Assembly: GCA_900541315.1 (NCBI GenBank)
Contig: UQJF01000169.1
Span: forward strand, 1 to 5,018
Length of the DNA stretch: 5,018 nucleotides
Direction: 5' to 3'
Origin: an uncultured Clostridium sp.
GTDB taxonomy: Bacteria > Bacillota > Clostridia > Lachnospirales > Lachnospiraceae
Each line of letters starts with the position of its first letter. Positions within the stretch are counted from its first letter, which is position 1. This document shows positions 4,930-5,018 of the stretch, piece after piece. Below the pieces are notes generated by a model. It saw nothing but the letters and a program-made list of their open reading frames with translations. It was not told the DNA's origin and searched no databases. Position numbers and translations under genes: made by a program.

Positions 4930-5018
4930 TCTTACCATGATCATAAAAGGCTGCTTTCAGATCATTTACTATGAAAGTCCCGGACGGCAGCCGCGAATGA
5001 GCCATGCTTGCATGAGCG
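4930..5018. repeat. Nested inverted repeats after the ABC-F gene, cut by window end
   Basis: The 89 bases hold no gene. GGCTG (4949-4953) can pair with CAGCC (4988-4992), and inside it CTTTCA (4954-4959) pairs with TGAAAG (4972-4977) around a 12-base AT-rich loop; the two stems stack directly on the left side. GTCC-C-GGAC (4977-4985) is a further palindrome, and CATGC-TT-GCATG (5003-5014) another. ATGAGC occurs at 4997-5002 and 5012-5017. There is no T run, so it is not a standard terminator. It could be a palindromic intergenic repeat, a structured RNA, or the leader of the next gene. Confidence 0.4.

Noticed and set aside
4923..4948. ATCATG/CATGAT hairpin at the ABC-F stop as a terminator
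   Set aside because: Stem of about 6 AT-rich base pairs and no T run on the plus strand; too weak to call.
1..5018. CRISPR arrays, tRNA or rRNA genes, insertion sequences, phage genes
   Set aside because: No regularly spaced repeats, cloverleaf folds, transposase or integrase frames were seen on either strand.

Overview
This 5 kb window looks like chromosomal DNA from a strict anaerobe of the Clostridia, most likely a gut Lachnospiraceae-type organism. The evidence is moderate GC, strong AGGAG-type ribosome binding sites, an FNR/CRP-family regulator with the DNA-binding helix style common in that group, and ferredoxin-type and hybrid-cluster-type proteins. The genus cannot be named from the sequence alone.

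Left half (129-2580): a redox or nitrosative-stress module. Three tightly packed minus-strand genes are transcribed from about 1836 leftward: a ferredoxin-domain protein with a second cysteine-rich domain (1089-1814), a small cupin (644-988), and a small protein resembling only the helical middle part of hybrid cluster protein, Hcp (129-641). Facing away from them is a CRP/FNR-family regulator gene (1898-2563). The short divergent region holds overlapping promoters and one palindrome, TGTTGT-N4-ACAACA (1870-1885). The palindrome is centred at -41.5 from the predicted operon start and about +16 from the predicted regulator start. The simplest reading is a switch: the regulator activates the Fe-S/cupin/Hcp-like operon and blocks its own transcription. 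The family context (HcpR-type regulators, Hcp, partner ferredoxins) suggests a response to nitric oxide or related reactive species, but the signal and chemistry are inferred.

Middle (2550-3198): the regulator gene ends in a strong intrinsic terminator whose three-base loop is the stop codon. A convergent minus-strand gene follows, encoding a 204-residue soluble protein that I do not recognise.

Right half (3199-5018): a divergent promoter region drives the unknown gene leftward and an ABC-F type ATPase (3373-4929) rightward. The ATPase has two complete nucleotide-binding domains joined by the charged helical linker typical of ribosome-associated ABC-F proteins, and no membrane segments. Its promoter is interlaced with a perfect 8-bp inverted repeat. 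After its stop codon the last 89 bases hold nested inverted repeats cut off by the window edge.

No tRNA, rRNA, CRISPR array, insertion sequence or phage gene is visible. No gap between genes exceeds 300 bases.
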